Of a DNA stretch of 14,464 nucleotides, positions 14,117 to 14,464 are shown in pieces. The position numbers and the translations under genes were made by a program. The notes under the pieces are model-generated. The model had not been told where the DNA came from, made no database searches, and saw nothing but the letters and a program-made list of their open reading frames with translations. This DNA comes from Syntrophobacterales bacterium (GTDB taxonomy: Bacteria > Desulfobacterota > Syntrophobacteria > BM002): the NCBI GenBank assembly GCA_030601545.1, contig JAUVTM010000022.1, forward strand, positions 1 through 14,464. The letters are read 5' to 3'. The first letter of the stretch is position 1. Each line of letters starts with the position of its first letter.

Positions 14117-14146
14117 GGTTCAGTGCGGACTTTAGATCAAAACGAT
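14117..14146 (+). repeat. Dispersed ~30-bp repeat, copy B
   Basis: Same orientation as 11059-11088, 24 of 30 positions identical. Its end ACGATACGG (14142-14150) recurs at 13801-13809. Confidence 0.7.
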
Positions 14147-14156
14147 ACGGCATAGG

Positions 14157-14192
14157 CAAAGAAAAAGGTAGAGCCATTGCTGACTCTACCTT
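14157..14192 (-). terminator. Intrinsic terminator of the right-edge gene
   Basis: GGTAGAG and CTCTACC (14167-14173, 14184-14190) pair around a 10-nt loop; on the minus strand the stem is followed by TTTTTCTTT (14166-14158). It lies 43 bp after the stop codon of the partial gene at 14234-14464. Confidence 0.9.
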
Positions 14193-14233
14193 CACAGAGA
14201 GTTAGTCTCAAAACCACCTCTCTCAGGCAAGAA

Positions 14234-14464
14234 TTACTTGGAAGGCAGGGTATAGGTTGCAGTGACATCGTGGTAAGAATCGCTGCGGGTACCCGTTTTC
14301 TTAGAAAAGGGCATGAGTCTCCTGCCGGTATATGTAAGGGTCCCCTTGATTCCTTCGAAGCGGCCGGTCCCCTTGATGTATTCACCAGTGCCCTTACTTG
14401 TTTTGAGATTGGTGCCTTCAATTGGTGTGGAGGTGCCTTGAAACTTTGATATGGTTGTAGAACC
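14234..14464 (-). CDS. C-terminal 76 residues of an unrecognised Gly/Thr-rich beta protein, 5' end outside the window
   Basis: The minus-strand frame is open from the last base of the window to TAA at 14236-14234 and is followed by a proper terminator, which marks it as a real gene end rather than a chance frame. The protein is rich in Gly, Thr, Lys and Tyr with repeating turns such as KGTGEYIKGTGRFEGIKG and TLTYTGR, and ends in YHDVTATYTLPSK. The GTGRFEGIKGT pattern with alternating hydrophobic residues is like small beta-barrel proteins (allene oxide cyclase-like or lipocalin-like barrels), but this is a resemblance, not an identification. The start and any signal peptide are beyond the edge. 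Confidence 0.75.
   Translation of the reverse strand, partial: GSTTISKFQGTSTPIEGTNLKTSKGTGEYIKGTGRFEGIKGTLTYTGRRLMPFSKKTGTRSDSYHDVTATYTLPSK

Larger units (their letters stand above)
13743..14233 (-). other. Gene-free 491-bp region, densely structured
   Basis: On the minus strand, in order: terminator of the edge gene (14157-14192), dispersed repeat copy B (14117-14146), a candidate promoter (14088-14116), a two-hairpin candidate RNA ending in a UUCG terminator (13996-14081), then a series of stems (13827-13964) before the BHMT-like start. Plus- and minus-strand frames across it lack ribosome binding sites and are broken up by the hairpins. I see no protein gene in it. Confidence 0.65.

Noticed and set aside
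14137..14421. Minus-strand 94-codon frame over the right edge
   Set aside because: It runs through the terminator at 14157-14192 and its protein is Ser/Pro/Arg-rich without order, while another minus frame there is coherent and ends properly before the terminator.

Overview
The window is bacterial chromosomal DNA with compact operons, Shine-Dalgarno-led genes and REP-like intergenic repeats. No rRNA, tRNA, CRISPR array, phage or transposase gene was seen. The gene mix (an OmpR-type two-component pair, a Rieske/cytochrome b cluster with unusual haem proteins, a PAS/SpoIIE phosphatase with a cysteine-rich insert, and a BHMT-like methyltransferase) fits a Gram-negative anaerobe or facultative respirer, perhaps of the deltaproteobacterial (Desulfobacterota) type. 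That placement is an inference and no marker gene is present to settle it.

Layout. (1) 1-1938, plus strand: the 3' part of an OmpR-family response regulator overlapping a HAMP/HisKA sensor kinase. (2) 1939-2121: a leader with three perfect dyads and an 11-bp-period direct repeat. (3) 2122-5799, plus strand: a four-gene respiratory operon coding for a Rieske protein, two tandem paralogous haem-binding proteins of the ethylbenzene dehydrogenase/DMSO-reductase-like type (both with CX3CH), and a fused b6/subunit IV-type cytochrome b. No cytochrome c1 or f gene is present, so the paralogues are candidates for the electron exit of the complex. (4) 5871-5945: a long perfect inverted pair of REP-like units. 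(5) 6058-10896, plus strand: transaldolase, a MerA/lipoamide dehydrogenase-like flavoprotein, short-form 6-phosphogluconate dehydrogenase and a TVP38/TMEM64 membrane protein, separated by intergenic repeats and closed by a strong bidirectional terminator at 10938-10977.

(6) 11101-14464 is all minus strand. Reading in the direction of transcription it holds the C-terminal end of an unrecognised beta-rich protein with its own terminator, a candidate ~86-nt small RNA ending in a UUCG terminator, a folded ~250-nt leader, a BHMT-like homocysteine methyltransferase, a ~350-bp gap, and a PAS/SpoIIE-type phosphatase. A ~30-bp repeat occurs in the same orientation just beyond the phosphatase 3' end and just before the candidate small-RNA promoter.

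How it may work together. The two-component pair lies directly upstream of the bc-like operon in the same direction, and the leader dyads and repeats are plausible binding sites, so a sensor-controlled quinol-oxidising complex is a reasonable reading. Transaldolase and 6-phosphogluconate dehydrogenase point to pentose phosphate metabolism. The flavoprotein and the TVP38 protein form a pairing that I recall from other bacteria. The best candidates for something new are the Rieske/cytochrome b complex with duplicated CX3CH haem proteins and the small RNA plus structured leader around 13827-14116.
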